A program made the position numbers and the translations under genes. Positions 1 through 8,767 of a stretch of DNA of 64,000 bases are shown here, in pieces. Under the pieces are notes generated by a model that saw nothing but the letters and a program-made list of their open reading frames with translations, made no database searches and was not told where the DNA came from. The DNA comes from Paenibacillus albidus (GTDB lineage Bacteria; Bacillota; Bacilli; Paenibacillales; Paenibacillaceae), in NCBI RefSeq assembly GCF_014644435.1, contig NZ_BMKR01000007.1, forward strand, positions 186,001-250,000, read 5' to 3'. The first letter of the stretch is position 1. Each line of letters begins with the position of its first letter.

Positions 1-933
1 GTCGAACATCCCCAGTACGGCGCCGCTGGACAGCTTGGCCATGTACTGATCATAGTTTTGTGTGAACGCTTCCTTATCCAGCAAGCCTTGAGCATTGATC
101 TCATTCAGCTTCTGATAGTACTTCTTGGCATGATCCTTGTCGGCGAAAATTTCGCCTTTGCCGTCGTTTACAACCACACCGCCATCGTTGGGATGCCCGA
201 TCAAATGCTGCGGAGCATTCAGCAATCCCCAGTTCTTCCAGTCATAGTTCAAGATTTCAAAACCAATGGTCGGCTTTCCGTCGATTGTCGGATACTTCTC
301 CTTGTACTTTGCAATCAAATCAAAATATTCGTCCAGCGTCTTCGGAGTCGGGTAGTTGAACTCCTTCAGAACAGCCTTTTGAATCCAGAAGGCCGGTCCG
401 CTGTAATAGGTATCAGATACTTCACCGTTATAGGCACCGTAGTTCGGCAGATAGTAGATATGTCCATCGTTAGGGTCCTTCATCTGGTTCCAATACTTTT
501 CATAATGTTTCTTCAGGTTAGGCGCGTGCTCCTCGATCAGATCCTCGAGCGGGATGACCGCTCCGGCAGCCGTCAGCTTCGTATCCGCCGAGATTAAGTC
601 CGGGTAGTCCCCGCCAGCAATCATAACACCGAGCTTCTGGTTCTTGTCGCCTGCAAGGAATTCGAATTTGAAGGTGACGCCAAGCTCATCCTTAATCTTT
701 TTGTAAATCTTATTGTCCGCTGTCGGCTGCTGTCCGGCTTCACCCAAGAACACTGAAATTTCTAAAGGATTAGCTGCGTTCACTTCCTCGCTGCTGGCGT
801 TCTTCGCTGTGGAATTCCCGGTATTCGCAGCTTTCGTGTTGTTGCCGCCGCTTGAGCAGCCGGAGAGTACAACGCCCAGCGATAAAAGGGCTGTCGCTCC
901 GATGCGGAGCAACGATTTTTTTCTGTCCCCCAT
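1..933 (-). CDS. Extracellular solute-binding lipoprotein of an ABC importer (partial, cut by left edge)
   Basis: The gene reads leftward and runs off the window, so only the first 311 residues are visible. It starts at an ATG (931-933) behind a GGAGGTG ribosome site. The N-terminus has positive residues, a hydrophobic stretch and an LSGC lipobox with Cys26, so the product should be a lipid-anchored surface protein. The following Ser/Asn/Thr-rich linker and the pattern after it resemble family 1 binding proteins of the LplA/YtcQ type, which deliver complex sugars to a permease pair. It lies 121 bp downstream of a YesM/YesN-type signalling set, the usual neighbourhood for such importers. The permeases would lie beyond the left edge or elsewhere. 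The substrate cannot be told from sequence. Confidence 0.85.
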   Translation of the reverse strand, partial: MGDRKKSLLRIGATALLSLGVVLSGCSSGGNNTKAANTGNSTAKNASSEEVNAANPLEISVFLGEAGQQPTADNKIYKKIKDELGVTFKFEFLAGDKNQKLGVMIAGGDYPDLISADTKLTAAGAVIPLEDLIEEHAPNLKKHYEKYWNQMKDPNDGHIYYLPNYGAYNGEVSDTYYSGPAFWIQKAVLKEFNYPTPKTLDEYFDLIAKYKEKYPTIDGKPTIGFEILNYDWKNWGLLNAPQHLIGHPNDGGVVVNDGKGEIFADKDHAKKYYQKLNEINAQGLLDKEAFTQNYDQYMAKLSSGAVLGMFD

Positions 934-1054
934 AAAGCACCTCCGAAAAGTATTGTCACCTCAGGACTGAAAGCCCTTTCATGTAACTGCTTTTATTGTA
1001 AATTTATATCCGGATGGAAACTATATTCGAATTATAGCTCTTCCCGTGAAAAGC

Positions 1055-2587
1055 TTAGATTTTCTTATATTCGTTCGGTGACATGCCCAAACGCTTCTCG
1101 AATTGCTTCAGGAACTGATTGTAGCTCGTGTAACCAACCCTTTCCGACACCTCGCCGTTTTTCCATTGGTTCATGCGAAGCAAACGGCTTGCCTCTTCAA
1201 TTCGCAGATTATGGACCAGTTCGTTAAATCCGATGCCGTTCTTGCGTATCAGCAGTTGCCCCAGATAGGCGGGATGCAGAAAGAAGCGCTCCGCCAGCGA
1301 TTTGATGGTCAGACCTTCCCGGAAATGGCTGTGGATGTAGTCGTTGATGTCCTGCACGATCCCCTGCGGCTCAGCCGGGCTCTCCTTGAGAAGAAGCTCG
1401 AAGCAGACCCTGCCGCAAGAACGCAGCATCCCGATCAGATCATCGAAGGTCAGCAGCGCCTCGTCCATATCGGGAATATCAAACAGGCGGCCTGAGGATT
1501 CACCGCCGCTGTCCATTTCCGTGCTCATATACGCCCTGATTTCGTGCAAAAAATAGACGACGATCTTGCGGACATCATCAGGATGAATGCGCATCTCCCG
1601 GAACCCTTGCTCCATCGAATCAACAATCGACCTATAGCCGGTGTAGTCAATGAGGTGGAACGCCTCCAATATGCGGTCGAGGAGTTCCACCTGATTGTGA
1701 CTGTGTCCGAACCTGCTGCCTTTAATCATGTCATAGCGGATAATGCCGTTCTCTCCCGGCTTATAAAACGCATGCAGCAGCGCCTCGGCCGCCGTCCTGA
1801 AGGCGGCACCGATTCCGGTCAGCGACGTCTCTGCGGCACCGACCGCCATGAAGATGCGAAAACCCGCCAAACGGCGGGCCAGGGCTTCGATCGTCTTTGC
1901 GGCATCGGCCTCTCCACCTTGATGCGCAGAGTCGCCGAACACAATGGCGAAACGTTCCATGGACAGGTGTACCAGGCAAGCTGTCTCCAGGCCGTCCAGA
2001 AGTTCGGCGGCAATCTCGCCAGGCCGCGCAGACCGGTCCCTTGGTGTCTGCACCAGACAGACATTCCATGACTCGGCGGACCGGGAGAGTGACTTCAGGA
2101 AAGCCGTGCCCTCAGCGGATACCGGCTTGCCCAGCAGCGCCTCTTTAACCAGCTGCAATTCCTCTTCCCGGCGGGCCACCTGGCCGATATGCCGCCGTTC
2201 CCGTTCATCCTGCAGTTCACGCTGGATGGCCCGAATCTCCAATTCGGCCTCTTCTTCGTCCAGCGGCTTCAGCAGATAACGGGCAACCCTGTATTTCAGA
2301 GCTTTCCGGGCGTAATCAAAGTCACTGTATCCGGTAAGGATGATGAATTTCGTAGAGAGCTTCCCTCTTTGCCGCCACTCTCTGATCATCTCCAGACCGT
2401 CCATCACCGGCATGTGGATGTCCACCATCACAAGATCCGGTTCCAGTTCCTCCATCAGCTTCAAGCCTTCCGCTCCGTTGCCGCAGACGCCACACACCTC
2501 GAAGCCAAGCTCCTCCCAATCCACCCAAATCTGCATGCCCTCCAGTGCCCAGGGCTCGTCGTCGATCAGCAACACTTTAAACGCCAT
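1055..2587 (-). CDS. YesN-type response regulator with AraC DNA-binding domain (first of two)
   Basis: A 510-residue regulator. The receiver domain comes first (VLLIDDEPW acidic pocket, phospho-acceptor Asp in LVMVDIHMP, Lys in LLKPLDEEE). A long variable middle follows, and a C-terminal AraC-type double helix-turn-helix ends with the typical GMSPNEYKK tail. I chose the inner ATG at 2587 because AAGGAGAG lies about 10 bases upstream; the upstream in-frame ATG overlaps that site. The gene overlaps the 3' end of the sensor kinase by 11 bp, so the two are translationally coupled. It is a clear paralogue of the regulator at 4446-5972. It probably activates the neighbouring solute-binding gene on ligand sensing (inference). 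Confidence 0.88.
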   Translation of the reverse strand: MAFKVLLIDDEPWALEGMQIWVDWEELGFEVCGVCGNGAEGLKLMEELEPDLVMVDIHMPVMDGLEMIREWRQRGKLSTKFIILTGYSDFDYARKALKYRVARYLLKPLDEEEAELEIRAIQRELQDERERRHIGQVARREEELQLVKEALLGKPVSAEGTAFLKSLSRSAESWNVCLVQTPRDRSARPGEIAAELLDGLETACLVHLSMERFAIVFGDSAHQGGEADAAKTIEALARRLAGFRIFMAVGAAETSLTGIGAAFRTAAEALLHAFYKPGENGIIRYDMIKGSRFGHSHNQVELLDRILEAFHLIDYTGYRSIVDSMEQGFREMRIHPDDVRKIVVYFLHEIRAYMSTEMDSGGESSGRLFDIPDMDEALLTFDDLIGMLRSCGRVCFELLLKESPAEPQGIVQDINDYIHSHFREGLTIKSLAERFFLHPAYLGQLLIRKNGIGFNELVHNLRIEEASRLLRMNQWKNGEVSERVGYTSYNQFLKQFEKRLGMSPNEYKKI

Positions 2588-4400
2588 TGGCCCTCTCTCC
2601 TTCTCCATCCTGCCATTCCAGCAGCTTTAGCGGAATTTCGAAAGAAACCTCGGTCCCTTTCCCCACTTTACTAATCAGGTTGAAAATTACGCTGTCATTG
2701 TAGTACAACTCCAGCCGGCGGTAGACATTGCGGATGCCGATATTGCCTCCCGCGGTTTCCTCTTCGCTGCGCATGTTGTACAGAATTTCCTTCAACCGTT
2801 CCTCGTCAATCCCCTTGCCATTATCCGCTACGACTACGCGCAGCCGGTCATCGGTTGCTTCGACGCGGATTTTGACCACTCCGAGTCCTTCAATCGCCTG
2901 TATGCCGTGCTTGCAGGCATTCTCTGCGAGCTGCTGAATACTCATTTTCGGAATCTTGTAGCGGCGCGCCTCTTCGGCGATTTCGATGGAATAATCGAAT
3001 TTGTCCCGGAACCTGAATTTCTCGATGCCGAGATACATGACGGTAAAATTCATCTCTTCCTCCAGCAGAACCAGATCGTCCTTCCAATTCAGCAAGCGGC
3101 GGAGCAGCTTCGACAAATCCTTGATAATGTCTTTGACATCCGTGTAATTGTTCTTGGTGCTGACCACAAGAAGCGCATTCAGCGTGTTGAACAGGAAATG
3201 GGGATTCATCTGACTTTGCAGCAGATTGAGCTCCGCCCGGACGCGCTCGGCTTCCTGGCTTTTTTGCTGAATCTCCAGCTTATACACATTGTTGATCAAG
3301 GAATGGATCTGGGAGGTCATCATATTGAAGTTGCGGATCAGATGGCCGATTTCATCGCGGCCCTCGTCGATTTTGATCAAATCGAACTTCTCGTTTCTTA
3401 CCTTTTGCATATGACGGGCCAAACGCTTGACCCGGTGATTGTAGGAGCGCAGCATCACGTAAATGAACACCGAGGTGAGTAGTGTAATCAGGCCGGCCAG
3501 TAAGCCAAAATAGAGCTGCATATCCAGCATGGCCTTGCTGACACGCGTCCCTTGGGGCAAGCCGATCAGCTTCAACCCCCGCACATAGCTGGCATTCCCG
3601 ATCGGTACGATATGCAGATCTTTGCCCGGCTCCTTGTCCATGTCGAACAAGGAATAATCGGAAGTGCTTTCGTGCTGATAACCGCTGTCCATGGATACGA
3701 TAATCTCTCCCCGGTCATTGACCAGATAGAGATCCAGGTAATTCCGCTCGCGGGCGATGACATCATAGAAGCGGCTGAGATCAAAATCAATCCGCACCAG
3801 CTGCTGGTAAGCGTTGTTGACGTCATAATAATCCATTTTCTCGACGACGCTGAGATAAGACGAAATTGCTGTGGAAGTTTTAGACGCCATATCCCGGTAC
3901 GCAGACACCAGCACAGTTCCATTGAACATCTGCCACTTCTGGTACCACGGGCTGGAGACGACATCGTCGTCCAGAGCATAATAGTCCCCGCCGGGCACAA
4001 TACTCGGGTTGTCCGTATAAATACCAATCCGCTGAATCTGGTTGTTCACCGGAATATAGGACGTGACCCGATGACGGAGCTGTTCGTTGAATGTATTATA
4101 GAAATCCAGCGGGCTCTTATAGACATGGTCCAGGGTCTCGTACAGCAGCTTATCCGTAATCAGGGCATGGCTGACGGCGACCCCGCCGTCGATCATGCTG
4201 TGAATATCCTTTCTCGCCCGCTCCAACGAGATTTGCAGATTCTGCTCTTCCCGTTCCTTGATCAGCCCGGACATCCGGTCCATAAATAAATAATTAATAA
4301 TGACAATAGGCAGCAGAATCCCGATTACATACATCAACATGAATTTGTAATTCAGCGGGATGTCGTTCACAATACTGCGAATCCGGAATTTTCTAATCAT
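2577..4400 (-). CDS. YesM-type membrane sensor histidine kinase
   Basis: A 607-residue kinase. It has an N-terminal membrane segment, a large extracellular sensor region, a second membrane segment near residue 300, a HAMP linker, then the His_kinase domain (phospho-acceptor His in SQMNPHFLFN) and an HATPase domain (N box LAENACKHGI, G1 box ADNGKGI). This is the LytS/YesM class, which usually senses extracellular carbohydrates or their binding proteins. I chose the ATG at 4400 because GGGGGAG lies 7 bases upstream. It sits between two response regulators and overlaps the downstream one. Confidence 0.9.
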   Translation of the reverse strand: MIRKFRIRSIVNDIPLNYKFMLMYVIGILLPIVIINYLFMDRMSGLIKEREEQNLQISLERARKDIHSMIDGGVAVSHALITDKLLYETLDHVYKSPLDFYNTFNEQLRHRVTSYIPVNNQIQRIGIYTDNPSIVPGGDYYALDDDVVSSPWYQKWQMFNGTVLVSAYRDMASKTSTAISSYLSVVEKMDYYDVNNAYQQLVRIDFDLSRFYDVIARERNYLDLYLVNDRGEIIVSMDSGYQHESTSDYSLFDMDKEPGKDLHIVPIGNASYVRGLKLIGLPQGTRVSKAMLDMQLYFGLLAGLITLLTSVFIYVMLRSYNHRVKRLARHMQKVRNEKFDLIKIDEGRDEIGHLIRNFNMMTSQIHSLINNVYKLEIQQKSQEAERVRAELNLLQSQMNPHFLFNTLNALLVVSTKNNYTDVKDIIKDLSKLLRRLLNWKDDLVLLEEEMNFTVMYLGIEKFRFRDKFDYSIEIAEEARRYKIPKMSIQQLAENACKHGIQAIEGLGVVKIRVEATDDRLRVVVADNGKGIDEERLKEILYNMRSEEETAGGNIGIRNVYRRLELYYNDSVIFNLISKVGKGTEVSFEIPLKLLEWQDGEGERANGV

Positions 4401-4445
4401 GGCTTCACTCCCCCACATTGAACATTCTTTCGGTCCGAGCCGCCT

Positions 4446-5972
4446 CTATTCTCGCCTCCTGTAAGCGGAAGGAAGCACTCCTGTCATACGTTTGAACTGG
4501 CATATAAAATAATCGGTGTTGGGATAGCCTGAATTCGCTGCCACCTTGGCCATACTCAACCAGCCTTGCCGCAAGAGCCTCTTCGCCTCTTCAATCCGTT
4601 TGTCGTTCAGATATTCCCGGAATGACTTGCCGGTCTGCTGCTTAAACAGCTGCCCCAAATAGTTAGGGTTCATATGGAACATCCGGCCGAGCTCCTGGAG
4701 CTGCAGCTTCTCCCGAAATTCCCGGTCCACATGCTGCACTACCCGGAAGATCGTTGAGGACTCGCTGCGTTCGTGCTGTTCCCGCAAGGCAGCCGCTCCG
4801 CTTTGACATAGCGCTAGGGCATACCGGTGAAAATCCGGATAAAAGGGGGTCTCCGTCAGCGTGCCGAACTCCGCCTCCATGCCCCGCATGAAGGCATCGG
4901 CGTCTCCACCCAGTTCCTTCAGCTTTTTGGAGACGCCCATCTCAAGGGCAGACAGCTGAATCCGGACGTATTCAATATCCGGCAGCCCGGAGGACGGCGC
5001 AGCAAGCAGGGCGTCCACAGCGGCTTCCGTCCCTTTGGGACGGTCCAAGGAGATCAGTTCGAGCAGGAAAGTCAGGGCCGCTTTGTTTACTTTCTTGGCG
5101 TAATCGTGCTGTGGAAGCTCGTTGCAATTGACAAAGCCGCCCTCTTTATGGTAGCGTTTCCATTTTAGTGTTGCCAACGCCTTCTGGTAAATCGGGCGCA
5201 GCGCAGACACGCCTCCAGGACCGCAGCCCAGCGCAGCGATTGCGGGAGCGGAAACCGCGCCCGGCCACGTTTCGCATAGCCGGCGACCAAGCGCCTCCAG
5301 CCGGTCCGAAGTACACAGAATCCCGGAAGCGACCAGTCCCACTCTTCCCTCGGAATCCTTGAACAGCTCCAGCCGCTCCGGCCCGGTGAGCTCAGCTATC
5401 CGACGCTTCAATTCGTCTTCGTTCACTCCATTTTCAACCAGCAGACAACCAATCTCCTCGCTGCTCCCGATATTTAGCAAGGCCGCCGCTTCGTTTTCAA
5501 GCTCGGCACCCGCCTCCCCCTGGATCAACCGATTGAGCAGATAATTGACATACAGGGACCGTTCATGACGGAGGACGTCCTCTTGGGCCATCTCCTCCCG
5601 GATCTTGCGGCTCAGCTGCTCCAGCACCGCCTCGATCTCCTCCTCATCAATCGGCTTGAGCAGGTAATCATCGACGCGCTGATCGAGCGCCGTCATCGCA
5701 TACTCAAAGTTATCATGCCCGCTCAATATAACAAACCGCGGCGGCTTGGCCAGCTTATGCCGGGACCTGCCAATCAGCTCCAGGCCGCTGACGGAGGGCA
5801 TATGAATATCGGTAAACACCAGTTCGGGCTGCAGTTGCTCAATCAGAGACCAGGCGGAGTTGCCGTTCGAAGCCTCTCCACAAACCCGAAAGCCGTATTT
5901 CTCCCAATTCACTATTGTGCGCAAGCCCTCAAGAACCCACGGTTCGTCATCCACCAACAGCACGTTCATCAT
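4446..5972 (-). CDS. YesN-type response regulator with AraC DNA-binding domain (second of two)
   Basis: A 508-residue regulator with receiver domain (VLLVDDEPW, Asp in LVFTDIHMP, Lys in LLKPIDEEE), a long middle region and a C-terminal AraC helix-turn-helix (hallmarks near TGKSFREYL and TGVLPSAYR). It is the first gene of the leftward set regulator-kinase-regulator-binding protein, ending 45 bp before the kinase start. Domain plan and receiver motifs match the regulator at 1055-2587, which suggests gene duplication. Having two such regulators around one kinase is unusual, and which one the kinase phosphorylates is unknown. Confidence 0.88.
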   Translation of the reverse strand: MMNVLLVDDEPWVLEGLRTIVNWEKYGFRVCGEASNGNSAWSLIEQLQPELVFTDIHMPSVSGLELIGRSRHKLAKPPRFVILSGHDNFEYAMTALDQRVDDYLLKPIDEEEIEAVLEQLSRKIREEMAQEDVLRHERSLYVNYLLNRLIQGEAGAELENEAAALLNIGSSEEIGCLLVENGVNEDELKRRIAELTGPERLELFKDSEGRVGLVASGILCTSDRLEALGRRLCETWPGAVSAPAIAALGCGPGGVSALRPIYQKALATLKWKRYHKEGGFVNCNELPQHDYAKKVNKAALTFLLELISLDRPKGTEAAVDALLAAPSSGLPDIEYVRIQLSALEMGVSKKLKELGGDADAFMRGMEAEFGTLTETPFYPDFHRYALALCQSGAAALREQHERSESSTIFRVVQHVDREFREKLQLQELGRMFHMNPNYLGQLFKQQTGKSFREYLNDKRIEEAKRLLRQGWLSMAKVAANSGYPNTDYFICQFKRMTGVLPSAYRRRE

Positions 5973-6025
5973 CTACCCTTCGCCTCCTTCCCCAAATGAA
6001 TCTTACTCTTATTTATTCTGAAAGC

Positions 6026-6054
6026 GTATTATTTGAAATGGTAACATATTACAA
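6026..6054 (-). promoter_or_regulatory. Candidate sigma-A promoter for the regulator/kinase set
   Basis: Read on the minus strand: TTGTAA (6054-6049), a 17-base spacer, then TAATAC (6031-6026), about 55 bases upstream of the start at 5972. Each hexamer matches consensus at 4 of 6 positions, so the call is tentative. The rest of the 375-bp divergent gap is AT-rich and otherwise holds the promoter and Fur box of the gene to the right. Confidence 0.4.
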
Positions 6055-6262
6055 TGAATTTATCCCAGGTAATAATATGAAATCAAAAGAATAGTTATAT
6101 TTACTTCAAAATGCAAATTCTACAGAAAAAAATACCTAAAGCGAACTTTAAAATTTTTTGAATCTCCCCCCCTAGCCTTGCAAAAGCTCTCCTGAGGCCC
6201 GAAAAAGGAGTAGGGAAGCGGCTGGCTATCTGAATTATACTTCAAACTAAAAGTTAATTATA

Positions 6263-6291
6263 TTGACACAGCTTGCTACTTTTGATAGATT
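6263..6291 (+). promoter_or_regulatory. Sigma-A promoter of the iron-siderophore binding protein gene
   Basis: A perfect -35 TTGACA (6263-6268), a 17-base spacer and a -10-like TAGATT (6286-6291). The Fur box begins 7 bases downstream of the -10, so it would cover the transcription start and block transcription when iron is plentiful. Confidence 0.6.
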
Positions 6292-6297
6292 CAATAC

Positions 6298-6317
6298 TGA
6301 TAATGATTATCATTATT
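6298..6317 (+). promoter_or_regulatory. Fur box
   Basis: TGATAATGATTATCA (6298-6312) matches perfectly the 7-1-7 inverted repeat bound by Bacillus-type Fur. Over 6299-6317 the sequence also matches the classic 19-bp Fur box at all but two positions. It lies between the -10 element and the binding-protein start codon. A fur gene is present at 32470-32943. Confidence 0.88.
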
Positions 6318-6347
6318 ATGGGAATAGATAGATATGGGGGGACCATC

Positions 6348-7373
6348 ATGTTCAACAGAAAGTCACTATTCAGCCTTATTACCCTGCTTATGCTGTTCAC
6401 AGTGGTGGCAACCGCCTGCGGCGGAGCCAACAGTCCGGCGGCAAGCACCTCTGCTCCGGCAGCTGAAGCCACAGCTGCACCGACTGCGGAAGCAGCAACA
6501 TCAACGGAAGCGCCTGCCGCAGAAGCCGCTCCCGAAATGCGCAGCTTTGAAACCGCCAAAGGCCCGGTGCAAATCCCGGCGAAGCCGCAGCGGATTGTCA
6601 CCGATTTCTATGGCGGTGAGCTGCTCGCCGTCGGCGCCAATGTAGTGGGCGTTGAGCCCAGCGCTTTTGACAACCCGTTCCTGACCGATCTGCTGAAAGA
6701 TACCCAGGATGTCGGTTATCCGATCAGTGCGGAAAAAACCTTGGAGCTTGCTCCGGACCTGATTGTAGTGATGTACGATGATAACTATGACGCCTTGTCC
6801 AAAATTGCGCCAACGATTCATCTCCCTTACGGAACAGCTACCAACATTCAGGAAACCGTCAAGCTGTTCGGTGATATTGCCGGGGCTCCCGGGAAAGCGG
6901 AAGCTTTTATCGCTGATTTTGATAAGAAGGCAACCGAAGGCCGCGAGAAGCTGAAAGGGATTGTAAAGGAAGAAGATACGTTTGGTATATATGAGTTGAC
7001 CGATAAAGGCGAGCTGTGGATCTTTGGCGACAATGCCGGACGGGGCGGACAAGCTCTCTATAATGCCCTCCAGCTCAAAATGCCTGCTAAAAACAACAAC
7101 GAAAACCAGACCCTTCAGCTGTCCATGGAGCTGTTGCCGGAGTACGCTGCGGATTACATGTTCCTGACGACCTATGATCCCGAGAAAAAAGGCGACAAGC
7201 TCAAGGAATTGAAGGACTCCCCGGTATGGAAAGGCCTTGACGCCTCCAAAAACAATCATCTGTTCTACAACGATTTTGATACGTACTATCGTTACGATCC
7301 GATTGCCATCACGGCACAAATCGATCTGTTTGTCGATATGATCATTGCCCGCAGCGAAGAAAACAAGAAATAA
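6348..7373 (+). CDS. Iron-siderophore ABC transporter substrate-binding lipoprotein
   Basis: A 341-residue lipoprotein: signal sequence ending in VATAC (lipobox), then an Ala/Pro/Thr-rich linker, then a FhuD/BtuF-type fold with the typical opening (PVQIPAKPQRIV, later LLAVGANVVGVEP). It would capture ferric siderophores outside the membrane and pass them to a FecCD-type permease. I chose the ATG at 6348 because GGGGGG lies 7 bases upstream; the frame opens earlier but those codons overlap the promoter and Fur box. No permease or ATPase gene is adjacent, so it works with a transporter encoded elsewhere. The Fur box supports iron control. The exact siderophore cannot be told. Confidence 0.9.
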   Translation: MFNRKSLFSLITLLMLFTVVATACGGANSPAASTSAPAAEATAAPTAEAATSTEAPAAEAAPEMRSFETAKGPVQIPAKPQRIVTDFYGGELLAVGANVVGVEPSAFDNPFLTDLLKDTQDVGYPISAEKTLELAPDLIVVMYDDNYDALSKIAPTIHLPYGTATNIQETVKLFGDIAGAPGKAEAFIADFDKKATEGREKLKGIVKEEDTFGIYELTDKGELWIFGDNAGRGGQALYNALQLKMPAKNNNENQTLQLSMELLPEYAADYMFLTTYDPEKKGDKLKELKDSPVWKGLDASKNNHLFYNDFDTYYRYDPIAITAQIDLFVDMIIARSEENKK

Positions 7374-7398
7374 GCAATAAGCGCCGCGATCTTTAACA

Positions 7399-7443
7399 AG
7401 CCCCTCGTTTCACAGGATTATCCTGATGAAATGGGGGGTTTTG
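7399..7443 (+). terminator. Rho-independent terminator after the iron-siderophore binding protein
   Basis: CCCCTCGTTTCA pairs, with two G-U wobbles, to TGAAATGGGG. An inner CAGGA/TCCTG stem extends the hairpin, and the sequence runs into GGTTTT. It lies 25 bases after the stop codon. Confidence 0.75.
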
Positions 7444-7478
7444 TGGTATTCATGAGAATGTTTTGTAGACGGGGTGCT

Positions 7479-7661
7479 ATAGGGAATGATACCCGCTAAT
7501 TGTCGGAAATTTACTTTTCAGCGGATTGTTATAGGGAAATACACCCGTTATTTTTATGAAAAAGCCTGATTGGCGTGTTGTTGAGAAGATTAACGGGTGG
7601 GATTCCCTCTAATGTGACTGAAAGGGCCAAAGCTCTGGATTTAATGGGCGGATTTCCCTAT
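7479..7661. repeat. Quadripartite palindromic element, family A, copy 1
   Basis: Four 17-bp boxes. ATAGGGAATGATACCCG (7479-7495) and ATAGGGAAATACACCCG (7531-7547) point right. CGGGTGGGATTCCCTCT (7594-7610) and TGGGCGGATTTCCCTAT (7645-7661) are the inverted form. Centre spacings are 52, 63 and 51 bp. The element lies between two convergent genes. Copies at 50237 and 62979 share both sequence and layout. Confidence 0.8.
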
Positions 7662-7988
7662 ACCCGATTGTGGCAGCCCTCCCTGGATTACAACACCTAT
7701 CCAATCACCGTTCCGCTAAAATCTGTCCGAGCGTCTGGTCCAGTGGCAGCGGTTTGATGCCGTGACAGGTGTGCACCACGGTTAAAATCATGCAGATGTC
7801 ATATTTGGAGGGGAACGCTCGGCTGCACTATGCCAGTTCTCAAAGGGTAACATCGAGCGCCAATAGTACCTAAGGTTGGTCTCCAGATAAGTCGGATCAA
7901 AAAACGGTTCCATTAGCGGCTTCCCGGCTGGAGGGCGTGTGCGGTCTGTAAACCGAGTGTGGACAAGTCCGCCCGGCTGAATTTTGTG
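7662..7988. other. Intergenic remainder with no supported gene
   Basis: A minus-strand frame stays open from 7827 to a stop at 7705 and gives a plausible-looking peptide (ICMILTVVHTCHGIKPLPLD). It has no ribosome site and an upstream stop, so it may be a gene remnant. I recognise no family. Confidence 0.3.
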
Positions 7989-8561
7989 TCAGTGATGAAC
8001 ACTTTGCTGATAGTTCTCCATACTCCTTAAGATGCTCCCGTCCATCAGCCTGCCGACCTTACAGACCAGCTCCATCGGGTCCGTATGAGCCCCCGCACGC
8101 ATCCACTGGATCACCTGCTCCAAAAGCGCCAGCGTGTAGAAGTCGGCGATTTCTTCCTTAGCCTGGGGCTGGAGATCCAGCGGCTGACCCAGCTCGTTGA
8201 TAATCTCAATCATGACGTCATAAATGACGCTATAGAGAAATTTCTCCAAATGCTCACGTCCGAGGGAATGAAACGTGTTCTGGCAGATCGTTTTATTGAT
8301 TTGTATGTAATTCAGCACTTTAAGGAAACCCTCCTTCCAGCCGGCACAATTGCGGTATTCCTCAAGTCCTTTGATAATCTCAGTCTGATAGACCCAGCCC
8401 AGCAATTCATAAATATCGTGGAAGTGGTTGTAAAAGGTGATACGGGTCACACCGCAATCGGCGGTGAGCTGCCGGATGGTGATCTTGGGAAGCGGATAGC
8501 TCAGCATCAACTTCTTCAGCGAACGCGCCAAGGCAAACTTGGTGATCTGTGAATGCGACAT
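7989..8561 (-). CDS. TetR/AcrR family regulator, DhaS-like
   Basis: A 190-residue protein with an N-terminal TetR helix-turn-helix (ITIRQLTADCGVTRITFYNHF, about residues 28-48, with the YNHF end of the recognition helix) and a helical C-terminal domain of the kind seen in DhaS-like regulators, where ligand or partner binding occurs. I chose the ATG at 8561 because GGAGG lies 5 bases upstream. The gene is alone, with a 20-bp palindrome 39 bp upstream that may be its own operator. No neighbouring target gene is obvious; dihydroxyacetone kinase genes are not in the window, so the ligand is unknown. Confidence 0.82.
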   Translation of the reverse strand: MSHSQITKFALARSLKKLMLSYPLPKITIRQLTADCGVTRITFYNHFHDIYELLGWVYQTEIIKGLEEYRNCAGWKEGFLKVLNYIQINKTICQNTFHSLGREHLEKFLYSVIYDVMIEIINELGQPLDLQPQAKEEIADFYTLALLEQVIQWMRAGAHTDPMELVCKVGRLMDGSILRSMENYQQSVHH

Positions 8562-8599
8562 AGGTACCTCCAGCACCAAAAGTGATTTTGCAATATATC

Positions 8600-8619
8600 T
8601 GTAAATAAGTCTATTTACA
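8600..8619. promoter_or_regulatory. Candidate TetR operator
   Basis: A perfect dyad: TGTAAATA (8600-8607), spacer AGTC, TATTTACA (8612-8619), just upstream of the TetR-type gene. TetR-family dimers usually bind palindromes of this size near their own promoter, so autoregulation is likely. Confidence 0.6.
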
Positions 8620-8681
8620 ACCATTATATACCTGTTGTGATGCAGGGATCAAAGCTATGGCTTGGTGAAGACAGCTCTAAG

Positions 8682-8725
8682 GGTAAGGTAAGGTAAGGTA
8701 AGGTAAGGTAAGGTAAGGTAAGGTA
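8682..8725. repeat. GGTAA microsatellite
   Basis: Almost nine uninterrupted GGTAA units (44 bp). Perfect pentanucleotide repeats of this length are prone to slippage. It lies about 120 bp upstream of the TetR-type gene. No real gene spans it. Confidence 0.95.
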
Positions 8726-8767
8726 GCTTTAAAGGCGAAGCTCTTCGTTTGTAAAAGCATTTTTCGG

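Noticed and set aside
1103..2674. Plus-strand open frames opposite the first regulator gene
   Set aside because: Antisense shadows of a well-supported gene, with no initiation signals; the same holds for the many other opposite-strand frames across the window.
7575..7757. Plus-strand 60-codon frame
   Set aside because: It runs through the inverted boxes of the family A element and has no ribosome site.
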